DNA from: Rickettsiales bacterium
Lineage (GTDB): Bacteria > Pseudomonadota > Alphaproteobacteria > Rickettsiales > UBA998
Length of the DNA stretch: 14,365 nt
Direction: 5' to 3'
Assembly (NCBI GenBank): GCA_019749855.1
Contig: JAIEPI010000153.1
Span: 1-14,365 of the forward strand
The translations under genes and the position numbers were made by a program. Of this stretch, positions 14,180-14,365 are shown one piece after another; positions within the stretch are counted from its first letter, which is position 1, and each line of letters opens with the position of its first letter. The notes beneath the pieces are model-generated. The model was not told where the DNA came from. It ran no database searches and saw only the letters and a program-made list of their open reading frames with translations.

Positions 14180-14365
14180 AATATTCATTATCAGTTGGCA
14201 TCATTTCTACATTGCTGTTCGAAAAAGAGGGCTCATTAGACTGTGGCCGGAGCACCTCGAATATCATCCAGATCAGCCATGCACTGGCCATCCACCAGCT
14301 TTGCCACACACCAAACGCCGTGAAGCCAATAATCAGAAAACTAAACAGCGCCGCACCTGCCAAGG
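14136..14365 (-). CDS. C-terminal end of a membrane protein (5' end outside window)
   Basis: The minus-strand frame is open from the right edge to a TAA at 14136-14138, so about 75 C-terminal residues are visible and the start lies outside. An alternative TTG at the edge is not convincing as a start. Two closely spaced hydrophobic stretches (AGAALFSFLIIGFTAFGVW and WWMASAWLIWMIFEVL) are followed by a polar, Ser/Asn/Glu-rich tail with no motif. This looks like the end of a polytopic inner-membrane protein; I do not recognise the family. The last 44 bases overlap the end of rmlC on the other strand. Confidence 0.6.
   Translation of the reverse strand, partial: LAGAALFSFLIIGFTAFGVWQSWWMASAWLIWMIFEVLRPQSNEPSFSNSNVEMMPTDNEYSTSSGVMTDTEQMT

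Noticed and set aside
1..14365. tRNA, rRNA, transposase, integrase or CRISPR features
   Set aside because: None was seen on either strand on reading through the intergenic stretches; no att-type tRNA end adjoins either ~70-bp repeat.

Overview
The window looks like chromosomal DNA from a Gram-negative proteobacterium, probably an alphaproteobacterium of intermediate GC content. This rests on the style of the GalU and Ugd proteins, an RTX exoprotein of the type I secretion kind, dense gene packing with ATGA/TGATG overlaps, and an rmlBADC rhamnose cluster. The taxonomic guess is inference; no RNA gene is present to anchor it.

Layout. (1) Positions 1-565 hold the 3' end of an RTX (calcium-binding nonapeptide repeat) secreted protein on the + strand. 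(2) Positions 728-5883 hold a four-gene minus-strand operon. In order of transcription it encodes an ECF sigma factor, a membrane-anchored VWA/YfbK-type protein, a membrane-anchored PQQ-type beta-propeller, and a protein carrying a PEP-utilizer phosphohistidine (swivelling) domain without an ATP-grasp domain. (3) After an AT-rich divergent intergenic region, a + strand gene encodes a small HAD-superfamily phosphatase-like protein (6150-6677). (4) Positions 6944-9258 carry galU and ugd (UDP-glucose and UDP-glucuronate synthesis). (5) Positions 9360-10673 carry three tightly packed small genes that look like phage virion or tail accessory genes, including a LamG-like lectin-fold protein. (6) Positions 10753-14179 carry the complete dTDP-L-rhamnose pathway in the order rmlB-rmlA-rmlD-rmlC. 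(7) The right edge holds the C-terminal end of a minus-strand membrane protein that overlaps the end of rmlC tail to tail.

How the parts work together. galU, ugd and rmlBADC supply activated sugars (UDP-glucose, UDP-glucuronate, dTDP-rhamnose) for surface polysaccharide. The sigma/VWA/propeller/phosphohistidine operon looks like a self-contained envelope signalling or surveillance module: a cytoplasmic sigma factor, then a protein with a cytoplasmic head, one membrane span and an extracytoplasmic VWA domain, then a second membrane-anchored extracytoplasmic propeller, then a soluble phosphohistidine-domain protein. I do not recognise this four-gene combination as a described system.

The module plus the HAD gene is bracketed by two diverged copies, in the same orientation, of a ~70-bp sequence (638-711 and 6831-6900; about 52 of 70 aligned positions identical by eye). 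This suggests an accessory island between the RTX gene and galU. The phage-like trio between ugd and rmlB is a second accessory insertion in an otherwise coherent sugar-nucleotide locus.
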